Below the pieces are notes generated by a model. It worked only from the letters and a program-made list of their open reading frames with translations, did no database searches and had not been told where the DNA came from. The position numbers and the translations under genes are program-made. A stretch of DNA of 64,000 nucleotides from Promethearchaeia archaeon (GTDB taxonomy: Archaea; Asgardarchaeota; Lokiarchaeia; Sigyniarchaeales; SOKP01): positions 164,543 to 228,542 of the forward strand of contig JAHQWH010000015.1 of NCBI GenBank assembly GCA_029856105.1, written 5' to 3'. Below, one piece after another: positions 26,281 to 35,818 of the stretch; positions within the stretch are counted from its first letter, which is position 1; every line of letters begins with the position of its first letter.

Positions 26281-26940
26281 ATGGTTAGAAAAATTGATAA
26301 AGATATCAAGCAATACTATGCCGACAGAGCATATGAATATAATAAGACATATTTAAGACCTGAACGTCAAAAAGATATTAAAAAACTTCATAAATTGCTA
26401 ACCACCCTATTAAAAGGTCATTTGGTACTTGAGGTTGCATGTGGAACTGGCTATTGGACTAAGACAATTGCATCGGTTTCAAAATTTATTACTGCTGTTG
26501 ATGTAAATGATGAAGTTCTTCAAATAGCAAAAAGTCGCAGAATTCCTTCAGATAAGGTAATTTATGTTCAAGATGATGTTTATAAATTAAATAAAATTCA
26601 AAATAATTTTTCTGCTGGTTTTGCTGGTTTTTGGTGGTCGCACATATTAAAATCTAAATTAAAAAGATTTATTGCCTTATTTCATTCAAAGCTTCAACCA
26701 AACGCTCTTGTTATTTTTATTGATAATCGACGTGTGAAGGGAAGCTCTACACCAATAAGTCGAATTGATATTCATGGAAATTCTTACCAAATAAGGAAAT
26801 TAGAGGATGGTCGAGAATATGAAATATTGAAAAATTTTCCTACTAAGAAAGAAATTCGCGAAACTATTGGAAATAAAGTTAAAAATCTTAAGATTAAATT
26901 TTTGACATATTTTTGGATTGTATCATATAATATTGAATAA
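26281..26940 (+). CDS. Class I SAM-dependent methyltransferase
   Basis: 219 aa with the SAM-binding motif LEVACGTGYWTKTIA (about residues 48-62), VDVNDEVLQIA as the acidic strand, and a post-motif YVQDDVYKLN. The C-terminal part (VIFIDNRRVKGSSTPISR) follows the usual fold. It stands alone between carbamate kinase and the convergent aminotransferase. The substrate is not recognisable. Confidence 0.82.
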   Translation: MVRKIDKDIKQYYADRAYEYNKTYLRPERQKDIKKLHKLLTTLLKGHLVLEVACGTGYWTKTIASVSKFITAVDVNDEVLQIAKSRRIPSDKVIYVQDDVYKLNKIQNNFSAGFAGFWWSHILKSKLKRFIALFHSKLQPNALVIFIDNRRVKGSSTPISRIDIHGNSYQIRKLEDGREYEILKNFPTKKEIRETIGNKVKNLKIKFLTYFWIVSYNIE

Positions 26941-27105
26941 TATGTTTCATAAACGGACTTATTTGACATAAATAAATCTCACATAAAAACAAAGTTAATT
27001 TTTAATTTACAAAAAAAAATAGTTGTATCTGATTTTGGGAAAAATTTTTTAAAATTACGGTTATAACCCAATTTTTATATAAAAAATAAGTTAGATTTTA
27101 ATTCT

Positions 27106-28365
27106 TTACGCTACCAGCACATTTTCGATAATTTTCAAAGCCCAATCGATTTGATCTTTAGTTATAATTAGAGGCGGGGCAAAACGAATAATTGTAGAAT
27201 GAGTGTGTTTGGCCAACACGCCCTTATCTTTAAACATTTCGACTATGTGCCTTGCATCTGATTCAAATTCAATCGCTAATAATAGACCTTTACCTCTAAC
27301 CTCTTTTATTGGAACTATAGTTTTCTTTTTTGCGATATTTCTAAGCCCTTCTAGAAAATAACCTCCAAATTCTTTGGCTCTTTGAGCTAAATGGTCGTCA
27401 ATATGAATCTCTAACGATTTCATAGCAACCGCACTAGCTAAAGGGTTTCCTCCAAATGTGCTTCCATGCGTTCCAGGTTTAATAACATCAGGACCAATTA
27501 TATCTTTAGTAGTGACTATTGCAGAAACGGGATAAACGCCTCCGCCAAGCGCCTTTCCAAGTAACATCGCGTCAGGCTTCACATTTTCGTGGTCACATCC
27601 AAAAAACGCCCCAGTTCTTCCAAAACCAGTCTGAATCTCGTCAGCAATCATCAGAACATTGTACTTTGTACAGATCTCTCTAACTTTTTTTATGTATCCT
27701 TCAGGAGGGATTTTTACGCCAGCCTCTCCTTGAATTGGCTCAAATAGGAACGCCGCTACTTTTTCAGGGCCGATTTCTAAAATTATATTTTCTAATTCTT
27801 CAGCATCTCCATACGGAATAATTATAAACCCAGGAGTGTAAGGTCCGAAGTTTCCATAGTATCTTACAGCTTCAATATCCGTACTAAATCCTGCTATTGT
27901 TATTGACCTTCCATGAAAATTATCTCTGCAAACAATAATTTTAGCTTCGTTTTTAGGAATCTTCTTTTTAATATAACCCCATGCTCTCGCAACTTTTAAA
28001 CCAGAAGAGACCGCTTCAGTTCCCGTGTTCATTGGAAGCGCCATTATTCCAGAATTGTTTGGATCGTTGATATGCGGTCCAACGACTTCGCACAATTTTT
28101 TTAAAAAGGGACCCATCATATCGTTATAGAACGCACGAGATGTTAAAGTGACCTTATCTGCTTGTTCTTTTAAAGCTTTTATAATTTCGGGGTGACAATG
28201 CCCCGTATTTTGGGAAGAATAGGCAGATAAACAATCAATATATTTATTTCCTTCGGGGTCGTATACCCATACACCCTCCGCTTTTGAAATAACGACGGGA
28301 ATCGGGTGATAATTATGAGCGCAGTATTCATTATCCAAATCTATATAATATTTTGAGTCGGGCAA
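27106..28365 (-). CDS. rocD: Ornithine--oxo-acid aminotransferase (class III)
   Basis: PLP enzyme that moves the delta-amino group of ornithine to 2-oxoglutarate, giving glutamate semialdehyde/pyrroline-5-carboxylate. Sequence evidence includes SAYSSQNTGHCHPEI, the cofactor loop MNTGTEAVSSGLKVARAWGY, CRDNFHGRSITIAGFS, DEIQTGFGRTG and the lysine in LGKALGGGVYPVSAI. These are close to ornithine rather than GABA or acetylornithine enzymes. Length 419 aa is normal. It is on the opposite strand to the carbamoyltransferase/carbamate kinase genes but completes an ornithine-using set with them and perhaps with the proline-type dehydrogenase. Confidence 0.88.
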   Translation of the reverse strand: MPDSKYYIDLDNEYCAHNYHPIPVVISKAEGVWVYDPEGNKYIDCLSAYSSQNTGHCHPEIIKALKEQADKVTLTSRAFYNDMMGPFLKKLCEVVGPHINDPNNSGIMALPMNTGTEAVSSGLKVARAWGYIKKKIPKNEAKIIVCRDNFHGRSITIAGFSTDIEAVRYYGNFGPYTPGFIIIPYGDAEELENIILEIGPEKVAAFLFEPIQGEAGVKIPPEGYIKKVREICTKYNVLMIADEIQTGFGRTGAFFGCDHENVKPDAMLLGKALGGGVYPVSAIVTTKDIIGPDVIKPGTHGSTFGGNPLASAVAMKSLEIHIDDHLAQRAKEFGGYFLEGLRNIAKKKTIVPIKEVRGKGLLLAIEFESDARHIVEMFKDKGVLAKHTHSTIIRFAPPLIITKDQIDWALKIIENVLVA

Positions 28366-28586
28366 ACTATTACACTATTTCTTTCAATTATTTTTATGAT
28401 TATTTATTAGAAAGTTTCGATTCTTTAAAATGTTAGACGTTCTACTTATTTATTATGGGATTAGAAGGGGTAAATAAACTTAGAGATAGAAAATTAAATT
28501 CAAGAAAAAGATTTATAAATGAATTGAAGATAAATAGATAATATACTTAAAAAGATAAGAGTCGAAAATTTAAATAGTGAAAAAGC

Positions 28587-29534
28587 TTGTCTTATTGTGA
28601 GTTTTGTGGAGCTAAAATAGATAAGTTCCCATTTAAATGCAAGTATTGTGGTGGAAATCATTGTATGGAACACCGCTTACCAGAGAATCACGAGTGTACT
28701 TTTAAGATAATCCAAACACCAGTAGTTCCAAAAGTTATACAAAAGACTTATAAACCTTCTATAAGATATCCTTCATCTAGTCAACGTGACGGATACAATT
28801 ATCAATGGCGTGAAAAAAGAAGCTACCAAAAAAGAGATAATAGGATAAAAAGATTTCAAAGAGAAATGCCAAGTAAGTTCGAGAAAGCCTTATTAACAAA
28901 CTCATTAATCACATTAATAACGGTACTTTCTTTTGTATTCATATTTTTTCCGCAGGAATTGTCTTTTAGCGTTTCTAATTTGCCTTTTTCATTAATTACA
29001 ATTTTAACATCTCCATTTATTTCCTCTTCTTCTGTAATCCTTTTTGATTTTTTCTTTATCCATGATTATGTTGGTTTAGCATTTACTATCATCATCCTCT
29101 TTGTATATTATGATATTATAAGAAAAGCTGAGAATGCATTTGGAAAGAAATTATTTATTAGTATTTTCCTTTTAAGTGTTCTTCTTTCCGCATTTTTTTA
29201 TGTTTTACTAAGAGTCTCAATAATTCAACAATATCCTATTGATGGTGTGGTAATTTGGTGTACGGGATTTGCCACAAGTGGGATAATAGGTATTATTTCT
29301 TATACTGTTTTTGTATATCCCTCTAAAAATTGGAGAATTATTTATCCCATTAGAATTAATGGGAGAATATTATTAGGGTTTATTATTTTATTCAAGTTTG
29401 GTTTATGGGCTACTAATACTTTCCTTTATATGCCAAGTATAGTTTTTAACATTCCTGATCTTGCGGGTCTTGTCATAGCTTACATTATCTATAAAATAAA
29501 AATTAAAAACCGAGGATTTTATAATGAAACATAA
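28587..29534 (+). CDS. AN1 zinc finger fused to a rhomboid-like membrane domain
   Basis: 315 aa. Residues 4-38 match the AN1 zinc finger (C-x2-C-x10-C-x2-C-x4-C-x2-H-x6-H-x-C), a eukaryote-like module linked to ubiquitin and stress pathways. A basic linker follows, then about six membrane helices (residues 110-310) with the rhomboid order, including GFATSGIIG where rhomboid proteases have GxSG. The last helix reads NIPDLAGLVIAY, without the catalytic histidine of active rhomboids. It is therefore probably a pseudoprotease that binds membrane proteins. It starts at TTG 28587 and overlaps the next gene by 11 nt. Confidence 0.72.
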   Translation: MSYCEFCGAKIDKFPFKCKYCGGNHCMEHRLPENHECTFKIIQTPVVPKVIQKTYKPSIRYPSSSQRDGYNYQWREKRSYQKRDNRIKRFQREMPSKFEKALLTNSLITLITVLSFVFIFFPQELSFSVSNLPFSLITILTSPFISSSSVILFDFFFIHDYVGLAFTIIILFVYYDIIRKAENAFGKKLFISIFLLSVLLSAFFYVLLRVSIIQQYPIDGVVIWCTGFATSGIIGIISYTVFVYPSKNWRIIYPIRINGRILLGFIILFKFGLWATNTFLYMPSIVFNIPDLAGLVIAYIIYKIKIKNRGFYNET

Positions 29535-30303
29535 AAATAACCTTACTTGCTTTGTTTTACTCCTCTTCTTTATTTCAATTATAAATTTTAGTATAGCTTC
29601 AAGAGATTATAATGATTATATCAAGATTCAAGCAGGAGATGAATTTACATGGAGAATAGGCGTGGACATGTTAAATTATCAAAAATTAGTCAATGATACA
29701 AATCAGATTTTTATAGATGATATTGATATTGAGGGTGTTAAGATTATCGTTAATGATATTGAAAAAATCCCAGATCTTTATGATTCGAGTTATTCAGAAG
29801 TGGAATTTGAAGTTAACTTTTTTCAGACTACAGATCTTAACGGAGGAGAATGGACTAAGATTGAGTCTATAGAGACTATTTCTATTTATACTTATAAAGA
29901 GGATTATTATCAGGATTTAGAACCAACCTTCTATATTAACTCTATTTATTATGGTCCATACTTTATACCTGCTGATTTGGATTGGGATGCTTTTATTTAT
30001 TATTTAGAGCAGATCTACTTTTTTGGAGGTCCATATCCATATTTAGACGTAAATATTAATGCTGTGGTAAATGGGAAAGGGATAACCCTTACATTGGATT
30101 ACCCTACCTTAGAAATATTTACATTAACGGTTAAATATACTATGACGGGAGTACTAGAATCTTATGCAATCAAATACGGGGGATATTTTTGCATTGTTAA
30201 GGAATTACAGGGAGTTCTACCTAAATTTGCCCCACCTATTATTGTAGGGATTGTTGTTATAAGTGTAGTAGGAATTATAAAAATAATAAATAGAAAAAGA
30301 TAA
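29524..30303 (+). CDS. Hypothetical extracytoplasmic protein with C-terminal membrane anchor
   Basis: 259 aa with an N-terminal signal peptide (MKHKNNLTCFVLLLFFISIINFSIA) and a C-terminal helix (PPIIVGIVVISVVGIIKIINRKR). The mature part is acidic and Tyr/Asp/Ile-rich, predicted beta-rich, with no known domain. It starts within the previous gene and the next gene begins 4 nt after its end, so the three are one operon and may form a membrane complex. Function unknown. Confidence 0.7.
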   Translation: MKHKNNLTCFVLLLFFISIINFSIASRDYNDYIKIQAGDEFTWRIGVDMLNYQKLVNDTNQIFIDDIDIEGVKIIVNDIEKIPDLYDSSYSEVEFEVNFFQTTDLNGGEWTKIESIETISIYTYKEDYYQDLEPTFYINSIYYGPYFIPADLDWDAFIYYLEQIYFFGGPYPYLDVNINAVVNGKGITLTLDYPTLEIFTLTVKYTMTGVLESYAIKYGGYFCIVKELQGVLPKFAPPIIVGIVVISVVGIIKIINRKR

Positions 30304-30307
30304 AAAA

Positions 30308-31711
30308 ATGATGAAGATGAAGCGTTCAAAACATAGCTTACTAATTATACTTATTTTAGCCCTTCAATTACTATATCCAGTTTGTTCAATGTATTATATA
30401 CATGGTGATCAAAATAAAAATACAAAACCTCAAACTAAACCCGCTTCAGTGAGTGGAGGTGGATATGATATGTTTAATGATAATTATTCTTGGATTGAAA
30501 TTAAAGATTCTGGTATTCGTATGAGTATAAGTAATTATGACGATTCTTACGATGTAATACACTTAACATCTTGGAATTTTGAATTTTATAAAAAGAATTT
30601 CTCAAGGATTTACGTAAGCTCAAACGGATGGATGAGTTTGACAAATCTAGGAGATACTAACTGGTTACCAGGCTTTATTCCGAGTTATAACATTGAAAAT
30701 TTCGGTTGCATTGCTTTGTTAGCAGAGGATTTGGACCCCTCATATGAGGGAGATATCTATTATGAATTCTTTGGAACATCCCCGAATCGTTACCTTGTTA
30801 TTGAATATTATCATGTTTATGATTATTATAATTTGCAAAATGTTGGCGATTTTGAAGTTATTCTAAAAGAAAATGGAGAAATAACATTTCAATATAAAAA
30901 TGTTTATCATCTTGAATATTTTTTCCCCTTAATCGGGATTGACTATGGAGACTTAGCTAATTATAATAGATTTGATCCTAATTTACCTATTTCAAATCTC
31001 GCGATTACTTTTGAATACGATGAAATGACTTCTGGTTCGTGGGATCTCAACTGCGAAGTAAATGATGAATATGTTTGGAAAATAAATAAAATAAATAATA
31101 GTGCAATGCAGACAGTTTTTGGAAACAATTGGGAATATGATTTTGGATTACTTCCTGGATTTAATAATGATGATAAAACTAAGATTAAAATTAAATCGAT
31201 TCTGGAAAATACAACGCACAAAACAGTTACCTATGATATTTGGGATTGGGTTGAAGATGACGCCGATTTCGATTTAAATCCTAATAAAAGCGAGAGTATT
31301 GCATTTCTTATGAAACTTTCTGAAAGTAATGAAAGTAACTTACTACCACATCTAATTCCGTATTTTATGCCTACGCCGATAATACCATATCTTATAAGAT
31401 CGAATTTATCGAATATTTATTATTATTTCACATACTATAATTGGGCACCTATTGAAATATTATTCGATTCTGTTAATAGCTCATCAATATATGGTTATGT
31501 AGAATATAATTCTGAAGGAATTTTACATTATTTTGATATTATATGGTCGGATGACTATGCTAGCGAAAAAATATTTCAATTTTTCGTTTATTTAGAAGAA
31601 AATAATTTAAGAATCAAAACTATTCCGGGTTTCAACTTTTTTCATTTAGCATTTTTCACAATAGTGGCACTAATTGGAGTAGTGACATATATGAAAGTTA
31701 AATCCACCTAG
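30308..31711 (+). CDS. Hypothetical surface protein with IPGFN-type C-terminal anchor
   Basis: 467 aa. The signal peptide is HSLLIILILALQLLYPVCS near residues 8-26. The mature part starts with a beta-rich segment (FSRIYVSSNGWMSL, LLAEDLDPSYEGDIYYEFFG) that resembles NIDO-like or lectin-like extracellular modules in pattern only. A second domain shares the style of the preceding protein (VNDEYVWKI compare GDEFTWRI). The C-terminus is TIPGFN, a hydrophobic helix, then basic residues, the same tail type as the propeller at 14716. Third gene of the AN1-rhomboid operon. Function unknown. Confidence 0.72.
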   Translation: MMKMKRSKHSLLIILILALQLLYPVCSMYYIHGDQNKNTKPQTKPASVSGGGYDMFNDNYSWIEIKDSGIRMSISNYDDSYDVIHLTSWNFEFYKKNFSRIYVSSNGWMSLTNLGDTNWLPGFIPSYNIENFGCIALLAEDLDPSYEGDIYYEFFGTSPNRYLVIEYYHVYDYYNLQNVGDFEVILKENGEITFQYKNVYHLEYFFPLIGIDYGDLANYNRFDPNLPISNLAITFEYDEMTSGSWDLNCEVNDEYVWKINKINNSAMQTVFGNNWEYDFGLLPGFNNDDKTKIKIKSILENTTHKTVTYDIWDWVEDDADFDLNPNKSESIAFLMKLSESNESNLLPHLIPYFMPTPIIPYLIRSNLSNIYYYFTYYNWAPIEILFDSVNSSSIYGYVEYNSEGILHYFDIIWSDDYASEKIFQFFVYLEENNLRIKTIPGFNFFHLAFFTIVALIGVVTYMKVKST

Positions 31712-31854
31712 AGGTACAGCAAATCTTTTGGGAAAGCTGTGGGATAAACGAACCAAATATCAAGGTGTTTTTTAAGGAAAACTATACAAATGATTAAATT
31801 TTTATATATCGTAATCGAAAACCTTGATTCAAACAATTTAAAGCAATAATTATT

Positions 31855-33177
31855 ATGAAGAATAAAATCATTATCAATCTCATTGTAGCAAATTTGCTAT
31901 GGAGTTTTATTCCTGTTATAGTATCAGGTTTGTTCAACGAGGTTTCCGTTTTAATGGTTATTTTTCTAAGATTTTTAGTATCAGGAGTTATTCTGTTTCT
32001 TCTTGCGATTTTATTGATATTTTTAAACAATAGATTCACTTCAAATAAAAAAATTCCATTTGAAGTCCTTAAAATTATTTATATTCATAAGAATAGAAGG
32101 TTTTTCAGGTTAAGGAACATCTATTATTTCGCTATAATGGGGTTTTTTGGCATCATAATGCAACTTATCTGGTATTTTATGGCTTTAAAAGTTACAGAAA
32201 CTATTGCTTTAGCAATGATCGGATTCCAAGTTACTATTATACTCGTAGCTCTTTACGAACACGGAATCAAATCAGAGAAACTGGATATATTCAAAATGCT
32301 ATATCTCTTGTTGTTATTTGTTTCAATAGGAATCATAATAAGCGTAAAGAGTCAAGAAGCTGCTTTGCATGGAACAGGATTTTCTTTGATTGGGTTGATA
32401 TACATTACGCTCTTCACGTTAAGCCTCGCATTCTTTCAAATAACTATAAATAGAGATATTTATTCGAAACATGAGCTAAAAATCGCTAATAAAAATCGAT
32501 ACTATAAGATCGTTCGTCTCCTGATAAAAATTTCAAGTACATTCTTAATAGGTGTAATATTCATGTTTCCGTTTCTTTTGGTTTTTCAACTCGTTTTTCC
32601 AATTTCTGATTTAACTACTGAAACCGTTAAATTCTACGGTGAATTCCCGAATATGTTTAATATCCTAATGCGGGGGGATGTAATCTTTTTGATAATTTTT
32701 TCTACAATACTTCCATTCCTGCTTGTATTTCTTACGAGCGTGTATTGGAAACCCTATAATTTGACCTATAGCCAATGGAATAGTATCTTAACTCTAATAG
32801 AACCAATAGGTGCTTTGATTTTTGGTATAATTTTTGTTGGTGAGTATTTCCCGTTAGAACTCTTATTGGTGGTATTCTTTTTATTAATTGTCTCGATTTT
32901 ATTCCGGTATGCTCACGAATTGAAAAACATTGTCAACGCGTATATTCTTTTAAACAATAATATTGGAAATTTAAAGAAATTACCAATGAAATTATTGAAG
33001 TTTCAAGGAGTAATGAGCGTAGACACCTTAGCAGGAACGCACGACCTCTTACTAAATGTTAAGAGCAGTTCCATAAAAGATTTTTATTATTTAGTAGATA
33101 AACAAATAAAAAAGTTAGACGAAGTTAAAAATGTCAAAATTCTTTTTGTTAATGAAATAAGTAAATTAGAAATATAG
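31855..33177 (+). CDS. EamA/DMT-family transporter with C-terminal Lrp-type RAM domain
   Basis: 440 aa. About ten membrane helices form two EamA halves (LLWSFIPVIVSGLF..., then QWNSILTLIEPIGALIFGIIFVGEY, the typical end of the second half), as in drug/metabolite exporters. After the last helix, residues about 375-440 form an alpha-beta domain (GVMSVDTLAGTHDLLLNVK) matching the amino-acid-binding RAM domain of Lrp/AsnC regulators. A free RAM protein follows 18 nt later. The natural reading is an amino-acid exporter gated by amino-acid binding to its own cytosolic RAM domain. The substrate is inferred only. Confidence 0.78.
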   Translation: MKNKIIINLIVANLLWSFIPVIVSGLFNEVSVLMVIFLRFLVSGVILFLLAILLIFLNNRFTSNKKIPFEVLKIIYIHKNRRFFRLRNIYYFAIMGFFGIIMQLIWYFMALKVTETIALAMIGFQVTIILVALYEHGIKSEKLDIFKMLYLLLLFVSIGIIISVKSQEAALHGTGFSLIGLIYITLFTLSLAFFQITINRDIYSKHELKIANKNRYYKIVRLLIKISSTFLIGVIFMFPFLLVFQLVFPISDLTTETVKFYGEFPNMFNILMRGDVIFLIIFSTILPFLLVFLTSVYWKPYNLTYSQWNSILTLIEPIGALIFGIIFVGEYFPLELLLVVFFLLIVSILFRYAHELKNIVNAYILLNNNIGNLKKLPMKLLKFQGVMSVDTLAGTHDLLLNVKSSSIKDFYYLVDKQIKKLDEVKNVKILFVNEISKLEI

Positions 33178-33195
33178 ATTATATGGTTGGAAATT

Positions 33196-33441
33196 ATGAC
33201 AATGAAGGCAATAACTTTATGTAAATTAGGGATGAGCGTAATAGAAAAGGTAATTGACGAATTAAAAGAAATCCCTCAAATCAAACGCGTAATGTCTTTA
33301 ACTGGCGATTACGACGTGTTGATTGAAATTGTAGTGGATTCGTCCGAAGAGTTGTACAGCATTTTTGCTAAAAAAATTGACTTAATAGAAGGAATAATTG
33401 AGTCAAATACGCATGTAATAATGCGATCTTGGGAGAAATAA
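33196..33441 (+). CDS. Stand-alone Lrp/AsnC ligand-binding (RAM) protein
   Basis: About 81 aa consisting only of the Lrp/AsnC C-terminal domain: IPQIKRVMSLTGDYDVLIEIVV with the conserved GDYD, ending HVIMRSWEK. No DNA-binding helix-turn-helix is present. Such proteins bind amino acids and form dimers or octamers. It follows the transporter with the fused RAM domain, so mixed assembly with that domain is plausible. The start at ATG 33196 is chosen; TTG 33187 is possible. Confidence 0.8.
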   Translation: MTMKAITLCKLGMSVIEKVIDELKEIPQIKRVMSLTGDYDVLIEIVVDSSEELYSIFAKKIDLIEGIIESNTHVIMRSWEK

Positions 33442-33463
33442 CAAAATTTTATAAAATAAGCTT

Positions 33464-34003
33464 TTATTTTTCCCTATTAGAGATTACGCTAAGAACAAGA
33501 GTTTTAAATGCTTTTTCAACATTACCCCCATGTTTAGCACTCGTCTCGATAAATTCGCTAGCTTTCATTTTTTTTGCTAATTTTTCACCGTCTTGGGTTG
33601 TAACTATCTTTGCCTCTGTTAAATCGCTTTTATTGCCAATCAAAAGATATGCAGCGTTCTTATTTCCAAACTCTTTTAAATCTTTTAGCCATTTGGATTT
33701 TAAATCCTTAAAGGTAGCTGGTCGAGTTACATCATACACAAATAAGGCTCCAGCGCAACCTTGAAAAAACGCTTTTCGCGATAAATCATATTTATCTTGG
33801 CCTGCTATATCCCAGAGTATCATTTTAACATGGACATTCTTTTCCTCAACATTCATCTCTTTTATAACAATATTAACTCCCAAAGAAGGTTGATAATCTT
33901 GTTCAAACTTCTGATGAATATATTGATTAATTAGTGATGTTTTTCCAACAGCAGAATTACCTAAAACGGCTAATTTAAAAATCATATCAGTTCTATCAGA
34001 CAT
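33464..34003 (-). CDS. Ras/Rab-like small GTPase
   Basis: 179 aa with all nucleotide motifs: G1 GNSAVGKT (15-22), switch I PSLGVNI where Rab has PTIGVDF, G3 WDIAGQ (64-69), G4 NKSD (124-127) and G5 ETSAK (153-157). This is a eukaryote-type small GTPase of the kind expanded in Asgard archaea. The C-terminus (VISNREK) has no cysteine, so membrane attachment by prenylation is not expected. Switch I carries Ser where most Ras proteins have the Mg-binding Thr. It is convergent with the RAM gene and has no GAP or GEF gene beside it. Target process unknown. Confidence 0.93.
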   Translation of the reverse strand: MSDRTDMIFKLAVLGNSAVGKTSLINQYIHQKFEQDYQPSLGVNIVIKEMNVEEKNVHVKMILWDIAGQDKYDLSRKAFFQGCAGALFVYDVTRPATFKDLKSKWLKDLKEFGNKNAAYLLIGNKSDLTEAKIVTTQDGEKLAKKMKASEFIETSAKHGGNVEKAFKTLVLSVISNREK

Positions 34004-34122
34004 AAAAAATCAAATTTTATATAATGGATAATATCAAAATAATAAAATCTACCTTTTTAAAATAACTCTAATATCAATAAATTATATATCACTATTACGA
34101 ACAAGTTAAAAATTAGCCTAAT

Positions 34123-35715
34123 CTAATAGCCTACCGCTTGTCCATCTTTTCGTGGATCGGAGGCTGCAAGATAGCCATCTTCGAGTTTATATATGATTTG
34201 ACCACCACCAAATTCGAAATAATGTCCATTATATACTTGATGACCCAGTTTTCTTAAGTGTTCTTGCGATTCTTTATTAAAGCCATGTTCAAGATTAACT
34301 TTCATTCCTTGCATTACTCGCCAACGTGGTGCATCGATCGCCGCTTGAGGGTTTTGTTCGTATTCAAATATTCTTACCATCATCTGAGCATGCCCCTGAG
34401 GTTGCATGGCCCCCCCCATAACACCGAAACTCATTACTGGTTCTCCTTTTTTCGTGACAAATGCGGGTATGATCGTGTGATACGGGCGCTTCTCCGGACC
34501 GACCTGATTTGGGTGTCCATCGATTAAAGTAAATCCGTTTCCCCTGTTTTGTAAGCTAATACCTGTTCCAGGTATCACAATTCCCGAACCGAACCCCATG
34601 TAATTCGATTGAATATACGATACCATCATACCTTCAGAATCAGCAGTAGCCAAATAAACGGTATCTCCCGTTTGGGGGCTACCAAACTTAAACTTCTGAG
34701 CTTTTTTTACGTCAATTAAGTTCGCTCGGCCTCTTAGATAATCAGAGCTAAGTATTAGGGAAGTGTCAAATTCCAAGAATTTTCTATCTGAGATATATCG
34801 ATATGCGTCAGAAAAAGCTAGTTTCATCGCTTCTATCTGCAAATGGATTGACTCTGGAGAATCGGGGTTGTATTGACTAAAATCAAAATTTTTTAACACA
34901 CCCAGTGCTATTAACGCAGCTAAGCCTTGGCCGTTTGGAGGTAATTCGTGTAGAGTTAAACCTTTATAACCCATAGTTATTGAACTCTCCCATTTTACCC
35001 CGTGATTCTCTAGATCTTCAAGCGTTATCAATCCACCAGTATTCATTGCATGGCTTACAATTTTTTTTGCTAATTTTCCACTATAAAAAGATTCTCCTTC
35101 CGTTTCTGCAATTTCTTTTAAGGTCTTTGCTTGATTCGGGTTTATAAATAATTCTCCTGGCTCGGGAGCCCTCCCCTCTGGGAGGAAGGTTTCGTGAAAT
35201 TCCGGGAATTTTCTTTTTTTATACATAGTTACCAATTGCTTCCATAGTTTTGCGGTTATCGGCGACACTAAAAACCCTTTCTCAGCGTATTTTATTGCGG
35301 GTTCAAATAATTCTTTAAACTTCAATTGCCCGTATTTTTTTGAAAGTTCAACCCAAGCTGAAACTGCTCCTGGAATCGTCGCAGAATCCCATCCTAAAAG
35401 TGGCATTGATTTATAATGAGAAAAATGTTCAAATGTCCATGATGCTGGAGATTTACCAGATGCGTTTAACCCATTTAATTTTTTTCCATCCCATATGATA
35501 GCAAAAGCGTCGCTTCCAATACCATTATTAACTGGTTCAACAACTGACAATGTTATAGCAGTTGCTATCGCAGAATCTACCGCATTCCCTCCTTTTTTGA
35601 GTATATTTAACCCCGCTTGAGAAGCAAGGGGTTGAGATGTAGATACTATATTTTTAGCTAATATTGGCATTCGCTGAGAAGAATAAGGAAAATCCCAATT
35701 AAATTCTTTTATCAT
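34123..35715 (-). CDS. ggt: Gamma-glutamyltransferase
   Basis: Ntn-hydrolase that removes or transfers gamma-glutamyl groups, for example from glutathione or gamma-glutamyl amino acids. The N-terminal part has KKGGNAVDSAIATAITLSVVEP and NNGIGSDAFAIIWDG. The autocleavage/nucleophile Thr is in GDTVYLATADSEG, followed by GFGSGIVIPGTGISLQNRG and GVMGGAMQPQGH. Length 530 aa is normal. No signal peptide is seen, so it is probably cytoplasmic, unlike bacterial periplasmic forms. It stands alone on the minus strand. Confidence 0.92.
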   Translation of the reverse strand: MIKEFNWDFPYSSQRMPILAKNIVSTSQPLASQAGLNILKKGGNAVDSAIATAITLSVVEPVNNGIGSDAFAIIWDGKKLNGLNASGKSPASWTFEHFSHYKSMPLLGWDSATIPGAVSAWVELSKKYGQLKFKELFEPAIKYAEKGFLVSPITAKLWKQLVTMYKKRKFPEFHETFLPEGRAPEPGELFINPNQAKTLKEIAETEGESFYSGKLAKKIVSHAMNTGGLITLEDLENHGVKWESSITMGYKGLTLHELPPNGQGLAALIALGVLKNFDFSQYNPDSPESIHLQIEAMKLAFSDAYRYISDRKFLEFDTSLILSSDYLRGRANLIDVKKAQKFKFGSPQTGDTVYLATADSEGMMVSYIQSNYMGFGSGIVIPGTGISLQNRGNGFTLIDGHPNQVGPEKRPYHTIIPAFVTKKGEPVMSFGVMGGAMQPQGHAQMMVRIFEYEQNPQAAIDAPRWRVMQGMKVNLEHGFNKESQEHLRKLGHQVYNGHYFEFGGGQIIYKLEDGYLAASDPRKDGQAVGY

Positions 35716-35818
35716 TATAAATCACACCATACTTTTTTTTATAAAATTTTATAAATTTTTTCAAACGCTATTATAATACTAATTGTATAATTTTAGGGGT
35801 TATAATATTAATAACAAT

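Noticed and set aside
31712-31854. Possible gene tail after 30308 (frame with GTANLLGKLWDKRTKYQGVF)
   Set aside because: Only about 21 codons, no start, no recognisable family; could be chance.
33429-33764. 111 aa + strand ORF
   Set aside because: Antisense to the small GTPase, whose G motifs are all intact.
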